Shown here piece by piece: positions 10,998 to 22,137 of a stretch of DNA of 64,000 nt. Position numbers and translations under genes: made by a program. Under the pieces are notes generated by a model. The model did not search any database, had not been told where the DNA came from, and saw only the letters and a list, made by a program, of their open reading frames with translations. Origin of the DNA: Tricholomella constricta (lineage: Eukaryota > Basidiomycota > Agaricomycetes > Agaricales > Lyophyllaceae); NCBI GenBank assembly GCA_013368375.1, contig JAACJP010000005.1:558001-622000 (forward strand), written 5' to 3'. Each line of letters begins with the position of its first letter. Within the stretch, counting starts at the first letter, position 1.

Positions 10998-12316
10998 ATG
11001 TACTCTCAATTTCATGCAGAATACCAGCCTCCACAACGGGACCTCCAGATCACTCACGGCGGCGCCCACCAATCCCATGGGACAGATCGGATAAATCAAC
11101 CCATCCTTTTTGTTTCTGGCCAATTTGCTGGTCAGACCATTCGAGCTGAACTCCGCGAAGTTCAGCAAGCGGATCTGGGAAGAAAGTAAAGTGTCAAACA
11201 TACCTTATTTGATGGCAAATATCCATTTACACATTAGGCACCAGATATGCGAGGGTAGACCGACGGCCTCTCGACCCTCCTCCTGTTATCCATCTGCGTT
11301 TGTTTGAAGTTTATAACACTGGAATGGAACAACAGTCAGAAAAAGAGGTCTCGAACTACGAGTACGTTGGTTCACTTCATGTTATCCTATGGACAAGTGA
11401 ATGAGCTGGCTTCGAAAGGGACGTTCAAGTGCTGGGGCTCCTATGCACAGTCGATCTTTTTCCAATACCGCCGCCGGCTAACGCTAATCATAAACATCCG
11501 TTGCAGACCCAAAGAGTCCAATCCGCGCCTCCCACTCAGGCAGTGTTTCCCTCTTCTCCAGGGCCTTCCCGGTTTCCCATAGATCACACCCAACAATCCT
11601 ACACTTTCGTTCCATCTCACACATATCCTCTAAACCAATCTTTTGAAACGGCGCTCTCCCCATCTCCCACGAATGCCACACCACCCTTTATCCCTGGATA
11701 CGTCCCTCAATCACCGACGTCTCGTGCCGTCCATCATGTCGACGGCTTTCCCATCATGGAAAGCTCCAAAATGACGTCTTCGCTTGTCGGAGCGACCTTT
11801 GTCCAGCCGGCCATAGTCGAGTTTCAAGGCAACAAATCTATCATGTTCGTCTTTGCGGTTGGTATTTCCATTTCCCTCATCCTTGTTTCAAACGTCACGA
11901 TTGATTGGGCTTGGCGCGCAAAAAAAAGGACCTCGCGGTCAAAGTCGAGGGTTCATTTATCCTGCGATACCGCGTTTTCGACATATTCTCAAAGCCATAC
12001 AGCCACAGCTCGGACTTGGCGATCCAAGCAGAATGTTACGGCGGTGCCTTTCGCGTTTATTCTACCAAAGAATTTCCAGGCTTGCAGGCGTCTACGGAGC
12101 TCACCAAGGTTTGTTTCTTTACATGATGCTTTTTAGCGGTCCTCGTGCCCCGATGACTCAATCCATGACTCGCCGCAGCAACTCGCTCGATGGGGTGTGC
12201 GTCTCAATACCAGAGAAACGGAACGTAAGCGCCGCAAGAAAGGCGATGCGCGCAGTGCCAGCCCTCTGTATGCCGGTACCGGGAAACGGAAAACTCCCCT
12301 CCCTTCCAAATGCTGA
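10998..12316 (+). CDS. Velvet-domain regulator, VelB-like
   Basis: Five exons: 10998-11185, 11245-11361, 11419-11857, 11929-12108 and 12179-12316, 353 residues. The start is the first ATG giving a continuous product. The velvet domain begins with AGQTIRAELREVQQ and continues DRRPLDPPPVIHLRLFE, NYEDVQVLGLLCTVDLF, then LVGATFVQP...FVFADLAVKVEGSFILRY, FRVYSTKEFPG and ends with LARWGVRLNTRETERKRRKK, which doubles as a nuclear-type basic patch. About 100 Pro/Ser/Gln-rich residues are inserted between the two halves of the domain, the arrangement known for VelB rather than VosA or VeA. Velvet proteins bind DNA as dimers and couple development, sporulation and secondary metabolism to light. VelB partners VeA and LaeA in Aspergillus. 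Function here is inferred from the family. Confidence 0.88.
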
Positions 12317-14062
12317 GACAGCAGCATACGAAAGCGACGATGACTGAAAACCCCTTTTTCAGTCATTGACGACAGACAAGACTGCGCATACGAGGTTGCC
12401 CCACCGCGCCGCAGGACCGGCATGCAAAACGGGATGTATCCGTCATAAGCGGTAATGATGTTCCATAGAACACTGGTGCATCCTCTTGCCCTCTCTCTCC
12501 AAGTGGGATATTTAAAACCACAGGCTTACTGCATAGGCACAAATGAAATATCACGGAGACACAGGATCATACGAGCAGCTTTCCCTCCCTTGCATACATA
12601 CATACATACCCGCATACTATGTGCTACGTTACCCTTGAACATCAGATTACACACACTTTCATGATAACAGTCGTCGCTACCAATAGTGTTTCTAAAGAGA
12701 CTCAGAGTTTGGCGCTATATTTTTGGCCACAAGCTTAACGGCGAAATCTCCGTCCCGATACGCATGGTGTTAAACCTTTTGCCAGACGCCGTCCTCCTCC
12801 TCCGTCGAGAAACCACGGATCATCATGTTAGCCAGGCTTCATCGAAGCCGCCGATGAGGTTTATTCGGGCACGAGGCATTGAGGAGCTCCATGAACAGAT
12901 GCGAGCCAGTTGATGAGCAGATAGATAAGCAAGGAGCCCATCATCGTAAACCCCCAACGATGATAGGACGACCGTGGCAGCCAAATGAGTACGATGCTAG
13001 AAGCACGTGGAAGAGCGAAAGCGAACCAGGCAAGGTCAGTGCTGGAGTAGTATTGGAGCCTGCAATTCAAGCCTCAGATCGCTGAGTGTAGGTGTTAAAG
13101 CTCCAGTAACAATGTCGTAATGCATTCTGGGGCTCCTTTCATCCGACTAATCCTTTTAGAGATATTCGATTGGACTCAGACCGGTGCTGGAGTGGGATTG
13201 GATTTGGAGCCTACATGTCAAGCCTCAGATCGCTGAGTAAAGGTTTTAACGGTCCAGTGATAATGTCGTAATGGATTTTGGGGCTCCTTCATCCATCCTT
13301 TGAGAGATATTCGATTTGAGCTCGAGATCGGTGAGAACGGGGCTTCCAGGGTGTTTGGTGTTTGTCAGGCCTACTTGTTTGAGGTATAAAGGATTCCAAA
13401 ATTTTCGAGACTGAACCGTTCAGCATTTGCTGGATAGAATAAGCTAAGCCGCGGTGACTAGTCGACGTTCATCAGTAGCCATAGAGCATGAGCTCCACGC
13501 CGCGAGGACTAGTCGATGCATGTGCGCCCAGAGCATTTCAGCGTTGAAAGAATATAACGCTCAAGCCAACGTTGTTATTTGCGGGCATTGGTGCGTCTCG
13601 ATCCCATCGCCAAAGCCATTTAACAGGGAAGCAGACAAGTCAAGAAATCGCTCTTCAGCTTATGAGGAACGACTGACGGTGTCTCGAGAAAAGACGAGGA
13701 CCTTGGCACATCGCGTGCTTTTCCGGGTGAATATTTGTTGTCCGATGGTGTGAATATAAAACAAATCGACGTTTGGATCATTGATCCTCGATTAAAGTTT
13801 TATCCATAATTTTCCCGTGAATTAAGGTGATATTTAGCTCCTTTCGCAATATCACACTTATCATGAAGCTTTGAAGAAAGGTTCGCGTCGATTTTGCGTC
13901 GACCGCCTTCCCGGCGCTCCGTCGTCGGGACTCGCAACGCGATCACGTGATATTGTTGTTTTATGTTGTTCGCTTCAACAACCAAGCATTTTCCCTGAAC
14001 CACGACAACCCAGCCCTCGATGAACACGTCCTATCGAATTCCTACCTAGTTACGCGCCTATA
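12317..14062. other. Intergenic with short tandem repeats
   Basis: No gene seen. It holds a short CATA microsatellite near 12596-12612 and the 151-bp direct repeat listed separately. The last few hundred bases are AT-rich and presumably carry the promoter of the next gene. Confidence 0.5.
13030..13325. repeat. 151-bp direct tandem duplication
   Basis: The word CCTCAGATCGCTGAGT recurs at 13072 and 13223, a 151-bp offset. Flanking blocks also match: ATGTCGTAATG, GGGGCTCC and GAGATATTCGATT. The two units are diverged by substitutions and small indels. Confidence 0.8.
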
Positions 14063-17000
14063 ATGTCGACGACAACACAAATCTTATTCAACTCGCCGGC
14101 TTTGCATTCGCTCAAGCGCGACCAGCTTGTAAAACTGTGCAAAATTCACTTAATAAAGGCGTCAGGAAAAAACGTAGAACTCATAGAGAAACTCAAGAAG
14201 CATGCAGAGACACTTCCGAGGGACTCTCCGCTGAGTCTTGCTGCGAGGGGCGAGGGAGTAGAGGGTGAAGATGTGAAGGTGGACGAGGGCGGCGAGGACG
14301 AGACAATGGAGGAGGGCCAGGCTACTGAAAAGGATCAATCACAATCATCAAACGCGCAGTGGGGCTTTCAAATGCCACGGCCAAGCGAACAATGGGAGGT
14401 TGTGATGGAAAGCATTGAAGAGATAGAGGAGCGCTCTTCCCAGGGCACCCTCAGTTCGCTGAGAACCCTTGGGAGCACCAACGGCGGTTCTGGTGAATTC
14501 GGGACAGGAATGTCCAAATGTGCGTTCATAAATGTATTCCAGGGTTTTCTTGCTTATTCCCTTTTAATCTAGCATCGAGCGTCAGCTCGTCAATCAAAGC
14601 TTTGGCTTCTTCGTTTGGTTTGAAACGCGGTGGCTCGTCCAAATCAACTCTTGTCTCGTCTTCGTCTTTCCCGTCGTCTTCTTCATCTAAATCGATGCTT
14701 TATCTCTCTTCACGTCTTCCAAAGGACGACGAACTTGACCAACATGCTACGCCATATTCTTCGCTTCCAGAACCAGACACCCTTCCCCAATCGGACCATT
14801 TCACCTTTGATCACCCCACGCACCGTGACGGCCTTCATCCGTCGGAGCCACCGTCGCCTCTCCCAGGTCATGCTCTTCGCCCAGGCGTACCTGCACCTAT
14901 GAACGCGCGTCTGAGCCTCGGACTCAATCACCCGTCAACCCCGACGCGGAAGGACCAACCCACGACCACAATTCGCTTGATTTCTAACCCCGTCACGAAC
15001 GACGACAACCGTTCCTACGGGCGGACCCCTCAGCTAAAGCCCTTCGTGACTAGCTTCGACTTAGTCCTAGGCAGTCCTCAACCCGCTACAGGCGGCTTTC
15101 GCGGTGTCAGTCTATGGCCCCCAGAGGGCGGGGAGGAGAAAGGCATCTATCCTCCCCTTCCATTCGAACTTCCGATTACGTCGTCTTTAGTAGCTTCATC
15201 ATCGAATAAGATGGACACCGACGAAGACGAAGCCATGCCTGGTTCTCTTGCGCACAAGCCCGCGGCTCTTCGGACACCGGGGCCTTCCAAGGCAACCACG
15301 ACCGCGACGACCACTGCACAGCTGGCAGTGCCAGATCCCTTCATCTTCGGCTCACCCCTGCCACAGCACAACGTAAGCAACGCGCAATTCAAGAGCGCGG
15401 CGGCGAGTGTCCTGGAGGAGATGAACAAGCGGCTACAGAACGAGGGTGTCGATGGGGTTGGGATGGACCTCATTAGCCGATTGCAGCCTGGCGCGCACGC
15501 GCAGGGCATGCCTGCTCTAGGGACTCGCGAGGCCAAGGAGGCGCCGAAGACGAGCGGGGTCAAGGCGAAGTTCAATGAGCTCCATGCGGAGGAGTTTGAC
15601 AAGATGGAGGGGATCGATTCGTTTGTGCGGAGGCGCGCTGCGAAGGACGCAGGGGAGGCAAAGGTCGCAAGAGATAAGAGGAAGTCGAGTGTGGGGCATG
15701 GGGTGGGCAGGGATAGATTTGGGAGGAGGGTGGGCGACGGCGCGTCTGGAAGGATTAGCGCGACGCGTGTCATCAGCAGTGGGAGGCGGCCGAGGGTCAT
15801 CCCTGGATCATTTGATGATGAAGATTCAGATGTGGAAGACGAGGAAACCGGTGGAGCTGGTGAAGGGACTAGTAAACGTGCGCGGGTTGACTCCACCGCA
15901 ATGGTCGAGGATGCAAAGCCAGAAGACGGGACCAAAGCCAAAGGAAAGGAAGAGAAAGCGAAGGTTGAGGAGGAGGAGCGGAAACAGAAGGAGAAAGAGG
16001 CGATTCGGAGGAAGCTCGAGCTGAACAAGGCGAGGAGACGAAGCAGTGTCGGCGTTGCTGGTGCCAGAGGACGCGTCAGTGTCGGGCGGGGTGGTGTTCT
16101 GCGTAAGTGCGGTCATTTCTTCGTTTGGTCAGGATCTGATAAGCGAGAATGTACAGTAAAACCCCAAGCACTCCCAGCTAAGCCTTCAAGATTCGGTTTC
16201 CTATCCTCGGCCAAGTCACTAGTCCAGAAGGTCTGGAACGGTGGGAAGACTACTACAGCCTCATCAAGTAACACAGGTGGGATTGCAAAGTCAGCAGCCA
16301 AATTATCGAAGACGGCCCCTGTCCCAGCGCCTGGTCCTGCTCAGAAAAAGATATCATTAGTTGGCAACGCTCGGCCTTCCACCGCTGCCAATCCTCCTGC
16401 AAGCAGAGTCTCATCCCTACGTGTTGATAAGGAGAAACCGACTTCGACCATAGCATCCACGTCCTCTCGCGCCAGATCCCCCATTCCTATGTTCGGCACC
16501 TCCTCGTCGACCAGAAGCAGCCTTGTCAAACGCAGCCGAACGAATTCCACCACGGGAACCGGCGCATCTTCCAGGGTGAGCGTCGGCGTGTCCTCCGTCG
16601 GCACGCGTTCCTCCATTGCGTCTTCGAATAGGCTGTCGGCCGCCGGTGGGGTGGGAAGCATGGGGTCGAAGAAGCTATCAACAGGCCCGACTGGCCGTGC
16701 CTCGGCGGCAGGCACCACTGGCTCATCCTCCTCGCGATTGTCCTCGAGGCTGTCATCATCACGATTACTCGCCCCGACCGCAAGTTCCCTTGCCAAGACC
16801 ACACGTCCCTCCGTCTCGGGCTCAGGCTCAGGCTCGAGCTTGAAGACTGTTGTAGAGGGTTCGGGGACCACTATTGCCAAGTTACAGAGCGCGGCTGAAG
16901 CGTTGGGTATGATCACGAACAGTCCTGGGATGGCGAAGGGTCCGGCGCCAGGGCCAGGGCTAGGGCCATGGTCGCCGAGACCTGGTGGAATATTCAGCAA

Positions 17001-17499
17001 ACCTTTCACCACGCCTTCTGGGATCCCGACGCCAGTCAAGAAGCGCCCGACGCCAGATCACAATGGTGGTGCGGCGGACGGTAAAGATACGGCTTCGACG
17101 TCGTCAATGATGGGAGCGCCGCCGCCGCCGCCGCCGCCGCTGCCTGCGAGGCAGAGGTCGATCACGGGTCGGAAGCCGAGGATATCGAGGTCGAAGGTTA
17201 TTGCGAAGCTGGCGTCGCAGCGCGCTGCTGGGGCTGGTGTCGTTGGAGCCGTCGGCGGGACACCTTCGTCGTCGCGTGGTCCGGGCCCGGGACGCACGAG
17301 ATCGAGCCTTGGGGCGAAGGCGCAGCGGTCTAGCTTTGGGGGTAAACCGGGTGCGACGAAGATGGCGGGTGATGGTGTGATGATGAGCGCGAAGAAGAGG
17401 GCGAGGCAGAGTGAGTATGCTAGGAGGAGAAGCAAAGTTGCTCCGATTGATTTGGGGGCTGGGGCGGGTGGGCAGGAGATGGATGTGGACGCGGAGTAA
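14063..17499 (+). CDS. SAP-domain protein resembling nucleolar spindle-associated protein
   Basis: Exons 14063-14519, 14573-16102 and 16157-17499 give 1,109 residues. The second intron is 54 nt with no in-frame stop, so a retained form is possible. Residues about 14-50 (LHSLKRDQLVKLCKIHLIKA, then ELIEKLKKH) look like a SAP helix-turn-helix DNA-binding motif. Around residues 490-520 is FNELHAEEFDKMEGIDSF, close to the 'F.KLHE..F.KMESID' motif I recall from animal NuSAP, a microtubule- and chromatin-binding mitotic protein. The rest is disordered, Ser/Arg/Pro-rich and strongly basic in patches, with acidic 'DEDSDVEDEE', a coiled basic stretch near 610-640, a run of seven or more prolines and a basic end KKRARQSEYARRRSK. 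This fits a nuclear spindle or chromatin factor. The NuSAP link rests on one motif plus the SAP domain. Confidence 0.75.
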
Positions 17500-17951
17500 G
17501 TGTGTGTGTGTGTGCGTTTCGTTTCGGTGCGAGGTGGGCGCTGGATGCTTCGATACCTCGATTTCTTGCAAATATTCTTTTTTGTGTGTCGTTCGCTGCT
17601 TTCCTCGATCTCTTCTCGTGTATCAAGTCCTCGTCGTAAACTTATACTTTAGCATTTTGTATGTATCACTCCAGAGAATATCTATCTACTCTACATCTGT
17701 AGCACGTGGATGGTGGCGTAAGTCGTGAGTGATCTCTGGCGTGTTGCGGCGCACGCCACACGACCATTTTTTTACTCGAGCTTCAGGTCGTTTTTTTTTT
17801 TGCTAGGATTGAATATAGAGGATGTGGTGGACATGGTTCAGCAGGTCATTAATAATTCGTGCGCGTAATAGTCCAGAGGGGGCATATAATGGCTGCAGAG
17901 CTCTCCGAGTCGTATGTGCGTTTATTCAAGTTGTAGCTAGGGCCGATGGGG

Positions 17952-18090
17952 TCTCAGACAAGTAAGACGAGAGCAATAATACATGGGCTCCAGTCTGAGA
18001 ACGGTAATTCCGTAGTGGCGCGTTCTCGCTTCGAGATTGGAAGCGAGAACTCTCCGGGGTGGAGAGACGTAGCTATCGTCTGTACGATAG
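17952..18090. ncRNA. Cluster of inverted repeats, possible structured RNA
   Basis: Within 140 bp there are several perfect stems: TCTCAGAC (17952-17959) with GTCTGAGA (17993-18000); ACGG/CCGT (18001-18013); GTTCTCGCTTC (18022-18032) with GAAGCGAGAAC (18040-18050); TCTCC with GGAGA just after; and CTATCGT/ACGATAG (18073-18090) around a CTGT loop. This is denser than expected by chance, but no known RNA family is recognised. Confidence 0.3.
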
Positions 18091-19313
18091 ATGATAATTG
18101 GAATCACGGTCTAAGCTGCGAACGTTACGCCACATTCATTCGAAGTTCTGCGTTTGCGTTTGGTGGTAGGCGGGTGCGGGGTCGGACGAGGGTGGGGGGG
18201 GGGACAACATGGGGCGGAGGACGGCGCTCCCTCCTGACGATGCGATGCGGGCGTCGAGGGCGAGGTCGAGGGGTAGACGAGGGGTTTGGAGAGGCCGAGG
18301 TGGGCGTAGGCGTTAAGCGTTAAGCGGGTCGGCGAGGTAGGCGGCGCTGGGGGTGATAATGCTGGTGCTGGCGCTGGTGTAGGATGCGATGAGGGCGGCC
18401 GAGGGGGTGGGGGTGGTGGTGTGGCCGGCATTGGACGCGCGAGATGGGGGGGCGGTGGGGAAGGAGAAGGGGTGGACGCGTACTTTTGGAGGAGATGGAG
18501 GGAAAGGGAAGCGCCCCCGGTCTTGGGCGTGGCGGTGTGGGTGTGGGGCCGATGTCGGATGTGATGAAGACAAGTCTAAACAACAATCCGAAGAATTGAT
18601 CATCAGCTACATTTGTATACAAAGAATAACATACAAACACCGCTCTTTTGCTATTTCGGATCAAAAGATCACTGCGGCCCCACTGGTATCTCTAAGATTT
18701 CATCCACTGGGCTACATTCCCAGCATCTGTCTCCGATCCATGCTCATCGAAGGCTTAAAATTACACGCGATGACGGACTTTTGCTCCTTTCAACAGGCAA
18801 CCCGATGAGACTTTCCCCCTTCTCCCTCATAATCACGTACTTGACAGGACTCCTGGATCTCCTGACAACACCCCTTCCCACACATCCCCAAAGCAGTGGG
18901 GAAGAACAAGACCACCTGACTGAACTTTCTCGTCCCCAGCGTCCCGAACTGGCAGGAGCGGAACGACGCATCGGCGCGCAATCAAGGTTTATGATGCTGT
19001 TGGGACATCCAAGCCAGGCGTCTTGCTGAACCTTGGGAAGATAGAACAAACCCAATCTATCCCATCCTTTGTCGGGGCCCGATGCAGGTTGGAAAGTAAG
19101 TTTCTTTTCTGAATTACACGTCGATCCCGAGTGCCGAGTCATGGGCTGGCTCGGAAACGTAAAATCATTGCATCTGTCCAGGTAAGCATTCTTCGACACT
19201 TTCTGTTGACAGGGATAGCGCTGGCTGTACTTATGTCTGATTATTCGTTACAGAATCTTTATCGCTACGTTGATGGGACTCCGGGAAGACATGTAGCCAT
19301 GCGACATCGGCGG

Positions 19314-19354
19314 AGACTCAGATTGGGCTCCTGCGAAGAGCCCAATCTGAGTTT
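19314..19354. repeat. Perfect inverted repeat (hairpin)
   Basis: CTCAGATTGGGCTC at 19317-19330 pairs exactly with GAGCCCAATCTGAG at 19338-19351 around a 7-nt loop, and the stem extends with A-T and wobble pairs to about 17 bp. It lies in intergenic sequence. Confidence 0.8.
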
Positions 19355-20207
19355 CGTCATCGCAAGAACTTGTATCGAAAGAATTGAGGTATTTATCGGC
19401 ACGGTTTGACACGAGCATAGTGGTCAATTCAGCTTCGCCCGTGTTTCGCCTTGACAGGGTTCATCCGACCTATCTGCATTTGGCGCCTCAACGAATCTCA
19501 CTATTTTGAGTGCTCGGGAGCATACCAATAGCCTCTCTCAGCAGTACATCTCGGGCCTCTTGTACGTACCCCACCATTCAACATTTTGTACGCGCGTGTA
19601 CGTTCTGAATCTTATTCCTCATTGACGAGATCTTTATTTCATATGGGTCTATTTCGTGGTTTTTTGATGGCCGGAGGTACCACTTTGCGCTCATGCATCC
19701 GGTTGTTGAAATCGTATGACAATTCCATGCTTGTCATCGTTTTTTCCGCGCCGCTCTACGTCCTCATGACCATGCATTAATCCCATTCGGACGCCTCTCG
19801 CAATTAAGCACCCACACCTCGACGACTTCTCTCGACCACCCCGGATTTGCATCCCGTTCCAGAGTTGACTGGATTCGGCCCTAGAAACAGAACCCACGCA
19901 TCTCACCGTCATCCCCTTGGTCCTCGTTGCCCAGAGTCATAAATTCCGGTCCAGATTACTTATGCCGGGAGGCTTCGCGATGACCTGATTCCACTTCTAC
20001 CTCCATCACATCACATCCTGTAACTGGCGGACTTCCGACTGCTGGGAACGGGGGAGCTTCGAAAGGCCCGGGAATAATTGCAATATAATCGTTGTTGCTA
20101 CGCCTCTCGCATTTTTGCTCGTTGCTCCCGACTAGGCATACGTTCGCCGAATGCGCCCTTTCATCCACTGACACTGCTATCGGCACTGTCTCCTATTTTT
20201 AATTGCC

Positions 20208-20689
20208 ATGGCCAGCGGCGCACGAACGCGCGCCCTCGAGTATGAGTACCCGTTCAACCACTCCACGTACTACACCCGGCGCGACGATGACCCATACACC
20301 ACGGAGCTTCCGGTACGCTGTTCGTTCCCTCTCGTATCGCGCGAATCAAGTCCGATATTCGCGCTTTCCAGCCAATGAATAGCGAGGAGGACGTACTACA
20401 GGAGCACTTGATGAACCACCGCCAGTTTGGGCGCACTGCTTATCTGCTGCCCAATGGACGGGCCAGAGAGACGAAACAAGGGAGACTGGCGCGGTTTCTC
20501 AAGGTTGGAAATCTTCTCTTCCTGATGTCCTTCTTTTTGATTTTTCTGTTGGACTGAAAGAAGCTGCAACGGACAATACAGAAGGCGAGCACTGGATTGA
20601 AGGTCGACAGGGTACGGGATGGCCGGCCCGGGGCTCTCATAATCACGATCGACTTCGACCTCTCCTCATCCCTTTTCTTTCTACCATAG
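20208..20689 (+). CDS. Small unrecognised gene
   Basis: Exons 20208-20312, 20372-20503 and 20561-20689 give about 121 residues. The joins are in phase with clear GT-AG sites. The product starts MASGARTRALEYEYPFNHST and is charged, with YYTRRDDDPYTTELP, a HLMNHRQFGRTAYLLPNGRA segment and a basic helix (RFLKKLQRTIQKAS). No signal peptide or membrane segment is seen, apart from a slightly hydrophobic end. A further GT-AG intron (20612-20689) is possible and would replace the last 26 residues. The stop is only 58 bp before the oxidoreductase ATG, so the two may share transcription signals. I do not recognise the family. Confidence 0.55.
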
Positions 20690-20746
20690 ATCCGTTCTTT
20701 TTCTATTCAAAAAAGGCTGCTAGAATCCCGCAGAACCAGAATAAAG

Positions 20747-22137
20747 ATGGCACAAGCTGAACCGCGCTCGGTCGTCATAATCGGCGGCGGCATCGTTGGC
20801 TGCACGACAGCCTACTATCTCACGCATCACCCCTCTTTTATTTCTTCTAGGACACAAGTGACTCTCCTTGAAGCCTCTGCACACGGAGCAGCACAAGGCG
20901 CCTCGGGAAAAGCTGGTGGCCTAGTCGCGCGGTGGGCTTACCCGCAGCCGCTTGTCGACGTCTCCTTCGACGAGCATGTACGACTTGCGGAGTTGCATGG
21001 CGGGCCCGATCGGTGGGGATGGCGGTACGTGGGCTGCGGAAGCTGGGAGGGGCGTGCAGAGGCCGTACCAGAGACACCCCCAGAAGAAAATGGCGCGGAC
21101 GGCGAAGCGGACAGTCTATCTGGACGGCGGAAGAGCCTGGAAAAGACACTCGGGCTCGAAGGCGGGAAACCGCCGAAGAAGAAAACGAAGAAAGCAACGG
21201 GTCTTCCCAGCGACCTGACCTGGATGGCGGAGGACCTCACGGATGCCTACTCGCCCATGGCGCCGCACGGCGACACCGCTCAGGTACACCCATACTTCTT
21301 CACCACCAGCATGCTTGCGTTCGCACAAGAGAAAGGAGCGGAGTTTACACAGGGAAAGGCGACACGCATCGTCATCGAGGACGGCGGCGTCACCGGCGTC
21401 GAGTACTGCGACCCCTCCACACAGTCCGAACAACACCTCCTCCCCGCCACACACGTCATCCTCGCCACAGGCGCCTGGGCATCCACTCTCCTCCCTGCAC
21501 TTCCCGTCACCGGCACGCGCGCCCACAGCATCACCATCCGCCCGCCCAAGCACCACCTCCCCCTCGCGCCCTATGTTCTGTTCACGGAGATCACGCTGCC
21601 TCGAGACGTGGGACGGGGGACGCGCCGCCGCGGGACAACACATGCGAGCCCCGAGATTTATGCGCGCCCGGGCCCGGATGGAGAGGTATACGCGTGCGGG
21701 CCTGGCGATGACGCACCGCTCCCTCCGTGCGTGGACGACGTGGTGGTTGACCAAGAAGCATGCGATAATGTGTGGAGGCAGGTACGGGGGGTCTCGCGTG
21801 TGTTGAGGGCGGGGAGGGTGCATCGGCGGCAAGCGTGTTATTTACCTACTGTGCTGGGGAGCAGGGCGGGTCCGATCGTAGGAGATGCGAGGCAGGTGGC
21901 GCGCGGTTTGGTTGTGGCGGTGGGGCATACGTGTTGGGTGAGTGCTGTATTTTTCTGGCGGGAGCCAAGGGACATTGTTTTTCTGTTCATTAGAAAGTGC
22001 TGACCTCAAATTGTGACGCTGGATTGTAGGGAATATCCAACGCACCTGGCACGGCACGTGCGATTTCTGAGCTGGTCATGGAGGGTGAGATTCGATGTGC
22101 GGATTTACGGAGTCTGCAGCCTTCGCTGTTCTTCTGA
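20747..22137 (+). CDS. FAD-dependent oxidoreductase (DAO family, TDA3-like)
   Basis: Exons 20747-21937 and 22030-22137 give 432 residues. Residues 8-17 (VVIIGGGIVG) form the GxGxxG dinucleotide-binding loop, followed by TLLEASAHGAAQGASGKAGG, where the Glu binds FAD ribose. The DAO-type domain continues through HPYFFTTSMLAFAQEKG, a conserved ILATGAWAS motif and a C-terminal GPIVGD...VVAVGHTCWGISNAPGT that closes the FAD site. The overall form matches the small fungal oxidoreductases typified by yeast TDA3, which has been linked to late endosome traffic. The substrate is unknown. A Lys-rich, Glu-rich insertion of about 60 residues (about 105-165) is probably a disordered loop. No targeting peptide is seen. 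Confidence 0.88.

Larger units (their letters stand above)
17500..20207. other. Long intergenic region, no convincing gene
   Basis: It starts with a GT dinucleotide run (17500-17513) in the likely 3' UTR of the preceding gene. 17950-18090 is rich in inverted repeats, and a long perfect hairpin lies at 19314-19354 (both listed). From 18130 to 18600 the plus strand is very G-rich, and the minus strand is open in overlapping Pro/Ser/His-rich frames. One minus-strand stretch (NAYAHLGLSKPLVYPS) reads like protein, but I cannot build a gene. Confidence 0.45.

Noticed and set aside
12590..12615. CATA microsatellite as a functional element
   Set aside because: Simple repeat of common type. Similar GTAT runs occur at 26675 and 56018 without consistent context.
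15147..16028. 293-codon minus-strand ORF
   Set aside because: Antisense shadow of the SAP-domain gene. Its composition mirrors that gene's Ser/Glu/Lys codons.
18111..18664. Minus-strand Pro-rich ORFs as a gene
   Set aside because: Overlapping frames in strongly strand-skewed sequence with no splice model that joins them.
21116..21832. 238-codon minus-strand ORF
   Set aside because: Shadow of the GC-rich FAD oxidoreductase gene on the plus strand.
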